Below are positions 56,079 to 64,000 of a DNA stretch of 64,000 nucleotides, one piece after another. Source of the stretch: Pedobacter antarcticus (GTDB lineage: Bacteria > Bacteroidota > Bacteroidia > Sphingobacteriales > Sphingobacteriaceae); assembly GCF_900112985.1 (NCBI RefSeq), contig NZ_FONS01000006.1, forward strand, positions 1-64,000, given 5' to 3'. The stretch's first letter is position 1; each line of letters opens with the position of its first letter. The position numbers were made by a program, and so were the translations under genes. The notes beneath the pieces were generated by a model. That model did not search any database. It was given only the letters and a program-made list of their open reading frames with translations, and had not been told where the DNA came from.

Positions 56079-57323
56079 ATGAAAGAAGACATACGCATCC
56101 ATCTGAACGATTCCAGGCAACTCGAAAAGATGTACCGGGCTAACAAAAATAATTTCAAACGTGAATTTAGCGAGCTTTATCCGGAGCTAAAAGGCAACGC
56201 CCTTGCTGATTTCTGGAACGAAAGGCTCAATTATGAGAATGAAGAAATCAACTGGGGAACTGGCCGGGAGTTAGGAATAGTCATTATTGCTTCTCTTTTT
56301 GCAGGGCTGATTGCAAGACTACCCGATTTACTGCCTATCACTGACGCCTTTTTCTACCCCCGCAATACCGCATTCGTCATTTTTCCATTGTTAACCGCTT
56401 ACTTCGCCTGGAAAAACAAACTATCAGTTGGAAAAATAGTCTTTATAGTTTTTACAATTATTGCAGGCATGCTTCTCATCAATTTCCTGCCGGACGTTAG
56501 GAAAAGTGATACGCTAATTCTGGCATGTATTCATTTACCATTATTTCTATGGTCTGTATTAGGGTTCGCTTTCGTCGGCGGAAGACAAAATAACGAGCAA
56601 AGACGACTGGGTTTTTTGAAGTACAATGGAGACCTGATTGTTATGACAACACTCATTCTGATCTCTGGTGCAATTCTGACCGGTATAACCATAGGACTCT
56701 TCTCACTGATCGGCTTTAATATTGAGGAATATTATTTCAAAAATGTTGCTGTATTCGGATTAGCCGCGGCACCAATTATCGGTACTTACCTAACCCAAAC
56801 CAATCCACAGTTAGTCGGGAAAGTTTCTCCGGTGATTGCAAAGCTGTTCAGTCCTCTGGTCGTAGTTATGCTTTCCGCTTACCTTATAGCTATTCTTTAT
56901 TCGGGGAAAGACCCTTACCAAGACAGGGATTTCTTGTTGATTTTTAACGCCTTGTTAATTGGCGTTCTCGCTATAATTTTCTTTTCGATAGCCGAAACGT
57001 CAAATTCGGGTAAAAGCCGTGTCCAAACAGGAATTCTTTTTATATTATCAGTTCTAACCGTCCTGGTTAACGGCATTGCCCTGTCAGCTATCCTATTTCG
57101 GATATCGGAATTTGGGATTACCCCAAACAGAATAGCAGTTCTCGGTGGAAATATGCTGATACTGATCAATCTGCTTTTAGTAACATTGCAGCTTTTCCGT
57201 GTACTTGCAAAAAAGTCAGACATAACCAGCGTCGGAAAATCTATCTCATTTTATTTACCCGTTTACTTCATCTGGACGATCATAGTGACATTTTTCTTTC
57301 CTTTTATTTTCGGGTTCAAATAG
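56079..57323 (+). CDS. Polytopic membrane protein, DUF4153-like
   Basis: A 414-residue protein with a hydrophilic N-terminus of about 60 residues (MKEDIRIHLNDSRQLEKMYRANKNNFKREFSELYPELKGN) and some ten to twelve membrane helices. The N-terminal segment and mostly hydrophobic repeat pattern recall DUF4153 proteins; no catalytic motif is visible. The function is unknown. The start at 56079 is preferred; an earlier in-frame ATG lies in the preceding gene. It may be co-transcribed with the truncated membrane protein gene. Confidence 0.7.
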   Translation: MKEDIRIHLNDSRQLEKMYRANKNNFKREFSELYPELKGNALADFWNERLNYENEEINWGTGRELGIVIIASLFAGLIARLPDLLPITDAFFYPRNTAFVIFPLLTAYFAWKNKLSVGKIVFIVFTIIAGMLLINFLPDVRKSDTLILACIHLPLFLWSVLGFAFVGGRQNNEQRRLGFLKYNGDLIVMTTLILISGAILTGITIGLFSLIGFNIEEYYFKNVAVFGLAAAPIIGTYLTQTNPQLVGKVSPVIAKLFSPLVVVMLSAYLIAILYSGKDPYQDRDFLLIFNALLIGVLAIIFFSIAETSNSGKSRVQTGILFILSVLTVLVNGIALSAILFRISEFGITPNRIAVLGGNMLILINLLLVTLQLFRVLAKKSDITSVGKSISFYLPVYFIWTIIVTFFFPFIFGFK

Positions 57324-57433
57324 CAGCCTTACCTCATCCCAAACAGGGGCACACTGCCCGCCGATTAATTAAGATATTTTAACCAGCAACAGACCCTACA
57401 AATGTGCTCCGTTGTTTGAACATCTCATAAAAA

Positions 57434-58075
57434 TTGTATTTTAGCCGGAAACAGCACACCTTGCAAAACTTACGTCTTAATCCCGGAGAATCAGAAAACC
57501 TTCACTGGCAATCCTTTAAAACAGGCAACCCGGCTTCATTTGAATATCTTTATCAACAATATTCTGCGGGGCTTTATAACTATGGCGATAAATTCAGCGG
57601 AGATAAGGATCTGATCAAAGAGTGTATTCAGGAGTTGTTTGTGCAGATCTGGACAAAACGGAGTTCAATTGGAAATCCCGAACATATCAAGAACTACCTG
57701 TATAAATCTTTCAGAAATCTCATTCTTAAAAAAACAGCTCAATTACAGAAGAATCAGGGTTTTGATGATCTTGAAAACTACGGATTCAATGTCAGTCTGA
57801 ATATAGAAGAAGCATTGATTGATGGAGAAAGGCGTAAAAAAATAAGCGGGCATCTTCAAGAAGCAATCTCTAAGCTTACAGCAAGGCAAAAAGAGGCGAT
57901 ATTTCTGAGATTTTATGAACAGCTTTCCTATGAAGAGATCGCAGAAGTTATGGGAATCACGGTTAAGGCTAGTTATAAGATAATGGCCAGATCGCTCAGT
58001 TTTTTAAGGGATAATCTGTCTAAAGAAGATCTGCTGATACTGTACATGGCATTTCACATGAAATTATTAAACTGA
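57434..58075 (+). CDS. ECF sigma factor, FecI-like
   Basis: A 213-residue extracytoplasmic-function sigma factor. Region 2 (NPASFEYLYQQYSAGLYNYGDKFSGDKDLIKECIQELFVQIWTKRSSI) and region 4 (LTARQKEAIFLRFYEQLSYEEIAEVMGITVKASYKIMARSLSFLR) are both complete. It is followed by a FecR-type anti-sigma factor and an STN-domain receptor, so it probably drives that receptor's genes. There is no ATG: the frame can start at TTG 57434 or TTG 57461. A TATTTTAG box at 57437-57444 overlaps the first, which favours the later TTG. Confidence 0.87.
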   Translation: MYFSRKQHTLQNLRLNPGESENLHWQSFKTGNPASFEYLYQQYSAGLYNYGDKFSGDKDLIKECIQELFVQIWTKRSSIGNPEHIKNYLYKSFRNLILKKTAQLQKNQGFDDLENYGFNVSLNIEEALIDGERRKKISGHLQEAISKLTARQKEAIFLRFYEQLSYEEIAEVMGITVKASYKIMARSLSFLRDNLSKEDLLILYMAFHMKLLN

Positions 58076-58156
58076 TAATCAGCAAGATAAAAAATTAAGA
58101 TAATTTTAATGGGGTGAAATAGTTCGTGGTCGGCTAATAGGATCAAAATAAGGAAG

Positions 58157-59182
58157 ATGAAGAAACAATTAACCGACTATCAATCTTATACTCTGGAGGA
58201 CCTGATCAATGATGAATCCTTTATGGTATGGGTAACCCAACCCAATGACGAGCTAGATACCCATTGGAGCAGCATCCTGGAGGCCTATCCCGGATTAGCT
58301 CCAATTATACAGGAAGGCAGGGAAATTATACAGTCCATGCGTTTTGAAACGGAAGTACTGGATGCTAAAGAGCAAAAGGAACTTTGGAATACTATTGCTG
58401 CTAAAACTACTTTATTAGATAAGCCCATTAAGCAGATCAGACTCTGGTCGCGCTATGCAGCTGCCGCAATATTGGTTGGTGTACTTTTCGCATCCGGTCT
58501 TTTCTACTCCGGCTTCCGTCAGGTAACTATCCAGACTCCATATGGTCAATTACAGAATGTAACGCTGCCAGATGGGTCCCTGGTGACTTTAAATGCGAAT
58601 TCCAATATCAGATATGATAAGAAATGGGGAGAAAATCAGATCAGGGAAGTATGGATTGAAGGAGAAGCCTTTTTAAAAGTAAACCATTTGCATAAAGAAG
58701 GACAGGTAAAAAATAATCAACGTTTCATTGTACATACTGGTGTATTAGATGTAGAAGTACTCGGTACCTCTTTTAACGTTAATGACAGAAGAGGCCGGAC
58801 AGCAGTTGCCTTATTAGAAGGAAAAGTTAGCCTCGGTTTGAATACCACTCGGGAAAAACCAATTATAATGGCTCCGGGAGATATCGTAGAATATACTGGA
58901 GGCAAGTTAAATAAGAAGCCGGTCGATGTCGTGGAATATGCTTCATGGAAAGATGGGAAGCTATATTTCAGAGATGTCCCTGTCTCCAGAATATTTGATT
59001 ATTTCGAAGACATATATGGGTATAAAGTAAAGGTAGACGATCCGGAGATTTTAAAAAGAAGACTTTCCGGAACAATGAGTTCGAAGAATGAAAAAGTTTT
59101 CTTTGAAACCATCGCCAGAACACTAAACATCAGCATCACACCTGATCACGATTCCCATGAACTCATCATTAAATCAAATTAA
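58157..59182 (+). CDS. FecR-family anti-sigma factor
   Basis: A 341-residue inner-membrane regulator. The N-terminal cytoplasmic helical part (residues ~1-95) holds sigma; one membrane helix (YAAAAILVGVLFASGLFYSGF, ~97-117) is followed by the FecR domain (PYGQLQNVTLPDGSLVTLNANSNIRYDKKWGENQIREVWIEGEAFLKV) and a C-terminal STN-binding DUF4974 domain (YFRDVPVSRIFDYFEDIYGYKVKVDDPEILKRRLSGTMSS). It transmits the receptor signal to the ECF sigma gene 80 bp upstream. The receptor start is 10 bp after its stop. Confidence 0.92.
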   Translation: MKKQLTDYQSYTLEDLINDESFMVWVTQPNDELDTHWSSILEAYPGLAPIIQEGREIIQSMRFETEVLDAKEQKELWNTIAAKTTLLDKPIKQIRLWSRYAAAAILVGVLFASGLFYSGFRQVTIQTPYGQLQNVTLPDGSLVTLNANSNIRYDKKWGENQIREVWIEGEAFLKVNHLHKEGQVKNNQRFIVHTGVLDVEVLGTSFNVNDRRGRTAVALLEGKVSLGLNTTREKPIIMAPGDIVEYTGGKLNKKPVDVVEYASWKDGKLYFRDVPVSRIFDYFEDIYGYKVKVDDPEILKRRLSGTMSSKNEKVFFETIARTLNISITPDHDSHELIIKSN

Positions 59183-59192
59183 GACGAGAATC

Positions 59193-61901
59193 ATGGAAAA
59201 ATATTTCAAAACAGGACTAATCATAGTGATTAGTATGTTCTTCTTATGTTCGGCCGATGCCATAGCCCAACAGGTTAAACCAGCAGGAACGCCGCAGTCA
59301 CTGACTAGTGTGCTGTCCTCTTTAACAATACAATATAAGGTCAACTTTTTATATGAAGAGACAAACGTAATCCATCAAAAAGTAATATACGACGCAGCAC
59401 ATTATAAAGGTAAATCTATCAACGAGGTACTAAATAATTTATTAGCGCCCTTAAATCTCTCCTGGTATAAAGTCGATGCTCAAAACTATTCCATCTTCCC
59501 TAAACCAGTGCCTTCAATTCCTCAGATACACCAAATCTCTGCCCCGGGTTTGACAGGGCAGGATTCAGTAGTAAGGGAACAGATCGCCGGACGTGTACTG
59601 GACGAGCATCAACAGCCCCTGGGCTATACCAAAGTCACTTTACTAACTGCGGCAGATTCTGCTTTAGTGCTGAATGCATTGACTGACCCCGATGGTAATT
59701 TCGGTTTTACGGGAATTAAAGCAGGTGTTTATAAGATCAGAATCTCTGCGATAGGAAAACTGCCCTATATCACAAAACCTTTTACTGTTGGCGGGACATT
59801 ACGTGTAGCGATTGAACCTATCGCGATGCGGGCATCTGAAGAAACTTTAAAAGAAGTGAAGATTACTTCTGCCAGACCACTGGTAGAGACGAAAAGTGAC
59901 AGGCTTATTTATAATGTCGAAAATAGTGCTATGGCTGCCGGCAATTCCTTACAGTTACTTCGCTCCGCACCTTTCGTTAGGGTTTCCGCAGACAACAGTG
60001 TGAGCTTGCAGGGAAAGAAAACTATGATCTTGATTGATAGCAAGCCGGTTCCTGATGTTTCACTGGAAAACATCCTGCAGACAATGCCGGCAGGAAATAT
60101 CCAGAAGATTGAATTGATTACCCAACCCTCAGCCAAATATGACGCGTCCTACGGCGCCGTAATTAATATCATTACTAAAAAAAGTCAGTTAGAAGGTCTA
60201 ACCGGTAACTTTCGACTCGATGGTTCTGCAGGAAAGTATGCTAATGGTAATACAAACCTCTCCACTACCTATAAGCGTAACCGCTTAACTATTTCTGCAA
60301 ATGGCGGGCTCAATAAAGGCGATAACCTTTTTGGCCTTACCGGCACCAGGTTTCAGGATCCTTCAGATCCTTCATATTTCCTGACAAATAACTGGAAACG
60401 GATTTCGCATTACAATAACTACTCTTTTCAGGGCAGCGTGGAGTATCAACTAGACAAAAACCAAACTATCGGGCTGTTCGCCGACTTGAACAGATACGAT
60501 GCTAAAGGTCCCTGGGCTACACAAAACGAATTTGGAAGGCTGAATGCAAAGCCAGACTCTATCTTACTGACTGATGCCGATTTTAACCTAAAAATCAGAT
60601 CTTCTACCTATAATATTAATTATCACCTTACAGCGGATTCGGGAAAGCATGATTTAACAATTTTGGCAACCTTTACCCCCTGGGAAAGAGACATGTTCCA
60701 GCAATTTCCATCTGCACTTTATGATGGATCCGGAAAATTGATCAAAACCCCTTTCCTATATCAGAACAGGAACAGGGGTAATATCGATGTTTATATTGCA
60801 CAGGCAGATTACACCCGCCAGTTTAAAGATAACTGGAAGTTGGAAACCGGTGTTAAATACCAGAAAACCGATTCCAAAACAAGTGTCAATTACGAAGACG
60901 ACCGGTCCGGAGAGATGCAACAAGTTCCTGAATTTTCAAGTCAGAATACCTTGCAGGAATCTATTGGCGGTGCATATGGGATAGTTTCCAAAGGTTGGTC
61001 AGACACTAAAATACAAGCTGGGCTGCGTCTGGAAGATACCAGGGCGAATTTCGCAGAACATTTTCGCCAGCATTATACAAACCTCTTCCCCACACTTCTA
61101 GTGCAGCAGCAGTTGAATAAAAACGTTGATATATCGGCTTCCTATAAAAAAACGATCAGCCGCGCGCCCTATAATGAGTTAGTACCTTATATGGTCTCGA
61201 CCAATCAGTATACAATTGAACAAGGCAACCCAGCACTGGTACCTGCTTTCGACGATATCTATTCCGTAAACGCTAATATTCATAAGCTTAATCTGTCTGC
61301 TATTTACACGAGAAATAAAGGGCTGATCGGACTTTTTCCGGTCAAACAGGATTATGCAACCAAAGTGACCTACTATTCCCGTCAGAACTTAAAAAGTGCT
61401 TCAGATATTTCCCTTTACTTGTTCTATCCTTTACAGATTACTAGTTGGTGGGAAACCATCAACAGCGGTACGCCGATCGGATACAACCAGGCTGAAGGCA
61501 TGGTATTTGGCCGGCAGTATAAACTATCTGCTTTTCATTCAGATTTTCGGACATCACACGTATTCAAATTTTCCGAAAAGCTAAAATTTCAGATAGACGC
61601 TTATTACTGGACAAACTACGTACAGGATCTCTCACATAATACAGGTAATAAAAATGTAGACGCTTCCTTTCTGCTGAACCTATGGGAAGGTAAGGGTCAG
61701 CTTAGATTAGGTGGAAATGAACTGATATTTAAACGTAATGATTATGTTGTCTCCAGAGATTACGGAAGTTTCCGTTCTGCAGAAAGATTAAATACCGACA
61801 GCAAAAGAATTTATGCGGGTTTCACCTATAAATTCGGAAAATCACGTGTACAGAAAAACGACACAAAATTAGGCAATGAAGATGCTTTAAGAAGGTTATA
61901 A
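59193..61901 (+). CDS. STN-domain TonB-dependent receptor with outer-membrane beta-barrel
   Basis: A 902-residue receptor. After a signal peptide (LLCSADAIAQQ) come an STN signalling domain (LTSVLSSLTIQYKVNFLYEE ... KSINEVLNNLLAPLNLSWYKVD, residues ~30-95), a carboxypeptidase-like regulatory domain (EQIAGRVLDEHQQPLGYTKVTLL ... GKLPYITKPFTV, ~130-205), a plug (EVKITSARPLVETKSDRLIYNVENSAMAAGNSLQLLRSAPFVRV) and a barrel of the outer-membrane-beta-barrel_3 kind (DASYGAVINIITKK ... YAGFTYKFGKS). No SusD gene follows. The STN domain and upstream FecI/FecR genes imply ligand-triggered autoinduction. The ligand is unknown. Confidence 0.9.
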   Translation: MEKYFKTGLIIVISMFFLCSADAIAQQVKPAGTPQSLTSVLSSLTIQYKVNFLYEETNVIHQKVIYDAAHYKGKSINEVLNNLLAPLNLSWYKVDAQNYSIFPKPVPSIPQIHQISAPGLTGQDSVVREQIAGRVLDEHQQPLGYTKVTLLTAADSALVLNALTDPDGNFGFTGIKAGVYKIRISAIGKLPYITKPFTVGGTLRVAIEPIAMRASEETLKEVKITSARPLVETKSDRLIYNVENSAMAAGNSLQLLRSAPFVRVSADNSVSLQGKKTMILIDSKPVPDVSLENILQTMPAGNIQKIELITQPSAKYDASYGAVINIITKKSQLEGLTGNFRLDGSAGKYANGNTNLSTTYKRNRLTISANGGLNKGDNLFGLTGTRFQDPSDPSYFLTNNWKRISHYNNYSFQGSVEYQLDKNQTIGLFADLNRYDAKGPWATQNEFGRLNAKPDSILLTDADFNLKIRSSTYNINYHLTADSGKHDLTILATFTPWERDMFQQFPSALYDGSGKLIKTPFLYQNRNRGNIDVYIAQADYTRQFKDNWKLETGVKYQKTDSKTSVNYEDDRSGEMQQVPEFSSQNTLQESIGGAYGIVSKGWSDTKIQAGLRLEDTRANFAEHFRQHYTNLFPTLLVQQQLNKNVDISASYKKTISRAPYNELVPYMVSTNQYTIEQGNPALVPAFDDIYSVNANIHKLNLSAIYTRNKGLIGLFPVKQDYATKVTYYSRQNLKSASDISLYLFYPLQITSWWETINSGTPIGYNQAEGMVFGRQYKLSAFHSDFRTSHVFKFSEKLKFQIDAYYWTNYVQDLSHNTGNKNVDASFLLNLWEGKGQLRLGGNELIFKRNDYVVSRDYGSFRSAERLNTDSKRIYAGFTYKFGKSRVQKNDTKLGNEDALRRL

Positions 61902-61940
61902 AAAAGCGCAGCCTCTTTTAAATTTAAAGGAGGCTGCGCT
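61900..61940 (-). terminator. Near-perfect palindromic terminator
   Basis: AGCGCAGCCTC...GAGGCTGCGCT-type arms form an 18-bp stem with one G-U pair and no loop (61905-61940). The T-tract lies on the minus strand, so it mainly ends the phospholipase transcript. Confidence 0.85.
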
Positions 61941-61945
61941 ATATA

Positions 61946-64000
61946 TTAAACCATTCTACCCATTAGCGGGTCTGTTTTGGTAACCTGCCCAGTTTCAACC
62001 CGTCCGGCGTACTGTGCCATAAAGCTACTTTCACCTTTCAGGCCAACAGTAAAATCGTACCAGTTATAGCTGTTTTTTAAATTCAGCACCAGACTCGCCT
62101 TATTAGCAGCAGGCACTTTTAATATTTGCTTCCCTGTCTTATAGCTCAAGTCGGAAATCTCTATTTCTTTTACAGTTGTTGCTGTATTATTAACTGTAAC
62201 AATCACGTTCCCACTTAGCTTTAAAGGATTGTTCGGAGATTGTTCGTAGCGTATCTGAATTTGTAATGACGGATCAGATTCAGCTCCCTGAAAAGACCTG
62301 AAAAAACCATTCGGTCCATGCACGTGTAAATGATACCTGCCCTTTTGGAAATCTTTTATCGTCCACTCATCTTCCAGCGTGTCGCCCGCAGCTACTGTAT
62401 AATCCCATACCCTTAAGGTTTCATTCTGATAAGGATTCATCGCGTATACCGTAAAAGGACTGCCTGCAGACTTTTTGCCAAAGACTTTCTGACCAGCATG
62501 GAAAGTTAATTTCAATTTGCCCTGCGCTGAAACTGCATTAACATAAAGTTCATAAGGGATTGCACAGGCAGATCTGACTCCCTTTTCCTGCTGTGGAAAT
62601 ATGGTAGAAGCAGCCTGATTTTCGTTTACCTGTCTGATCTCTTCTGCATTCAATGCTTTAAAATTATCCGGCTCTTCCTTAAATTTCGCAGAATAAATCT
62701 TTTCCATAAAAGGTCGTTTCTCCAGAAATTCAGGCTGCTGAATTTTCTCACCATTATAAGGTCTGAATGCAGCCGTAAGATCTCCACACACCGTTCTTCT
62801 CCAAGGCGTTATATTCTCTTCTTTGATACTTTTATTGAATTTTCTCTCTATAAAATTCTCCAGAAACTGGAGTGAAGAAGTATGATCAAAAACCTCGGAA
62901 CACACATAGCCACCCCTGGTCCAAGGTGAAACAATGATCATCGGAACTCTATAGCCTAATCCAATTTGGCTCTCCCTAATCTTTTCCGGTTGCGCCGAAG
63001 GGTTCGTCTGCTGATCCCGGGCAGCAAAATCGAGTTTTGCATCGAGGCCTTTAGACATTTTACCTGTATTCGCTTTAAACGGGTGTGTCGGCACATAGGG
63101 TGGGACATGGTCGAAATAACCATCGTTTTCATCATAGGTCATAATAAAAACTGTCTTTTTCCAAACTTCCGGATTCTTGGTCAGAATTTCCATAACCTCA
63201 CTCACAAACCATGAACCAAACCAGGGCACACCGGGATGATCTGAGAAATTTGCAGGCGTCATTAACCAGGAAACTGCAGGTAAAGCGCCATCATTTACAT
63301 CTTTCCTGAACTGATGCAACACATCACCCTTTGGAATATTCAACTCTCTTTCTACGCCTTTATCGGTATAGGTAAGCGGAGTTAATGTATGAAAATCCGG
63401 ATCATTCGTATTGGTGGTAAATGCTTTTGCATTTAAGCGCTGTGCTTTTTCAGACAAGGCGTTATGGGCTTCTACCGTATATTTTTGCTGATCCTGCTCA
63501 ATTTTGCGTAGCAATTTCTGCATTGCCTCTAGCTTTTTCTGCTCATCATCGCTTAAATCTGCAGGCATTTCCGCCAGCTGGACCTCAAGCAACTTTTTCT
63601 TTTTTTGAAGGTTCGATACAGCACCGGGATGAAGTCTGACATTATATTGCTCAAAATACTCCAATACATTTGTACCAAAATTACTTAACCAGCTGCTTTC
63701 TTCTCCATTCAGGCCAAAACCCATGGTCAGTTCATTCTGATAGATTTTCCAGGAGACCCCGTTTTCTTCCAGCCTTTCCGGATAAGTTTTCCAGTTCAGT
63801 GTTGGTATATCGTAATTGCTGTTATTCCAGAGATGTGCAATTCCTTCTGGACTATTTTTTTCCCGGACAGTACCTGTCATCCAGTAATAACGGTTAGGAT
63901 GCGTCCCGGCAAGTACGGAGCAAAAATTCTGATCACAGACAGTAAACGCATCAGCTAAAGAATGGTAAAATGGGAAATCTTCCCTTTTACAGTATCCAAT
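61946..64000 (-). CDS. Phospholipase C, phosphocholine type, partial
   Basis: The frame runs unbroken to the right edge, adding 40 codons (IGYCKREDFPFYHSLADAFTVCDQNF ... THPNRYYW) upstream of the first internal ATG, so 685 residues are present and about 150 N-terminal residues are missing. It matches the alkaline-phosphatase-like phosphoesterase family of phospholipase C/acid phosphatase A: NFxxxLAGTHPNR, TPANFSDHPG, MTYDENDGYFDHVPP, VPMIIVSPWTRGGYV, and two C-terminal DUF756 domains (residues ~450-650). It cleaves phosphatidylcholine head groups outside the cytoplasm. The expected Tat signal would be beyond the window. Confidence 0.9.
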   Translation of the reverse strand: MGYCKREDFPFYHSLADAFTVCDQNFCSVLAGTHPNRYYWMTGTVREKNSPEGIAHLWNNSNYDIPTLNWKTYPERLEENGVSWKIYQNELTMGFGLNGEESSWLSNFGTNVLEYFEQYNVRLHPGAVSNLQKKKKLLEVQLAEMPADLSDDEQKKLEAMQKLLRKIEQDQQKYTVEAHNALSEKAQRLNAKAFTTNTNDPDFHTLTPLTYTDKGVERELNIPKGDVLHQFRKDVNDGALPAVSWLMTPANFSDHPGVPWFGSWFVSEVMEILTKNPEVWKKTVFIMTYDENDGYFDHVPPYVPTHPFKANTGKMSKGLDAKLDFAARDQQTNPSAQPEKIRESQIGLGYRVPMIIVSPWTRGGYVCSEVFDHTSSLQFLENFIERKFNKSIKEENITPWRRTVCGDLTAAFRPYNGEKIQQPEFLEKRPFMEKIYSAKFKEEPDNFKALNAEEIRQVNENQAASTIFPQQEKGVRSACAIPYELYVNAVSAQGKLKLTFHAGQKVFGKKSAGSPFTVYAMNPYQNETLRVWDYTVAAGDTLEDEWTIKDFQKGRYHLHVHGPNGFFRSFQGAESDPSLQIQIRYEQSPNNPLKLSGNVIVTVNNTATTVKEIEISDLSYKTGKQILKVPAANKASLVLNLKNSYNWYDFTVGLKGESSFMAQYAGRVETGQVTKTDPLMGRMV

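Noticed and set aside
61946..64000. Phospholipase gene starting at the ATG at 63880
   Set aside because: The conserved frame, including LAGTHPNRYYW, continues to the window edge, so that ATG is internal.

Overview
The window is chromosomal DNA from a Bacteroidota bacterium, most likely a Pedobacter-like member of the Sphingobacteriaceae. The evidence is a short 286-residue primary sigma factor, promoters of the TTG-N19-21-TAnnTTTG type, a MurF-alanine racemase fusion, a type III glutamine synthetase, TonB-dependent receptors with carboxypeptidase-like regulatory domains, a FecI/FecR/receptor trio and almost no Shine-Dalgarno signals. Intrinsic terminators are strong and often almost or completely loopless palindromes. 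No phage, CRISPR array or complete mobile element is visible; only the start of a transposase-type gene lies at the left edge.

Layout. 1-4.6 kb: transposase fragment, rnhA, then a leftward run (VOC protein, tRNA methyltransferase TrmN6-like, phosphodiesterase, fructose-1,6-bisphosphatase) and a TonB-family protein. 4.8-8.3 kb: glutamine synthetase III and purM. 8.4-14.7 kb: a tetR-tolC-acrA-acrB type RND efflux operon, leftward. 15-18.3 kb: an Oar-like TonB-dependent receptor. 18.6-26.2 kb, rightward: dihydrolipoyl dehydrogenase, a metallo-beta-lactamase-fold hydrolase, a phosphoesterase lipoprotein with a small partner, rpoD, a long GAPDH and an M28 peptidase lipoprotein. 26.3-29.7 kb, leftward: LolD-type ATPase, a lone pre-ATP-grasp domain, a degenerate HAD-like protein and an S41 protease lipoprotein. 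29.9-35.5 kb: sucC, asnS, an FMN-binding glutamate synthase-family protein and a Sua5/YciO protein. 35.5-39.4 kb: a compact trp operon (trpD, fused trpF-trpB, trpA) behind a previously unlisted leader peptide with three consecutive Trp codons and an intrinsic terminator. 39.4-46.8 kb: SDR, recR, sodium:solute symporter, LOG protein, DUF502, murF-alr and recX.

46.9-55.6 kb is the accessory part. A tRNA-Gly/tRNA-Leu pair occurs twice as a 207-bp direct repeat with one mismatch, 4,920 bp apart, bracketing an MFS pump, a methyltransferase, a decayed Na+/H+ antiporter fragment, a regulatory-domain protein and a bestrophin-like channel. It is followed by an acyltransferase, an unusually GC-rich NepI-like efflux pump and an AraC regulator. 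55.8-64 kb: a probably truncated small membrane protein, a large DUF4153-like membrane protein, a FecI/FecR/STN-receptor signalling trio and a phosphocholine-type phospholipase C that runs off the right edge.

Most of the window is housekeeping metabolism. The observations most worth following are the trp leader/attenuator with the TrpF-TrpB fusion, a candidate ~60-nt RNA antisense-oriented downstream of sucC, the lolD-linked pair of degenerate enzyme domains, the tRNA-bracketed segment, and the rpoD terminator that contains the -33 box of the next gene.
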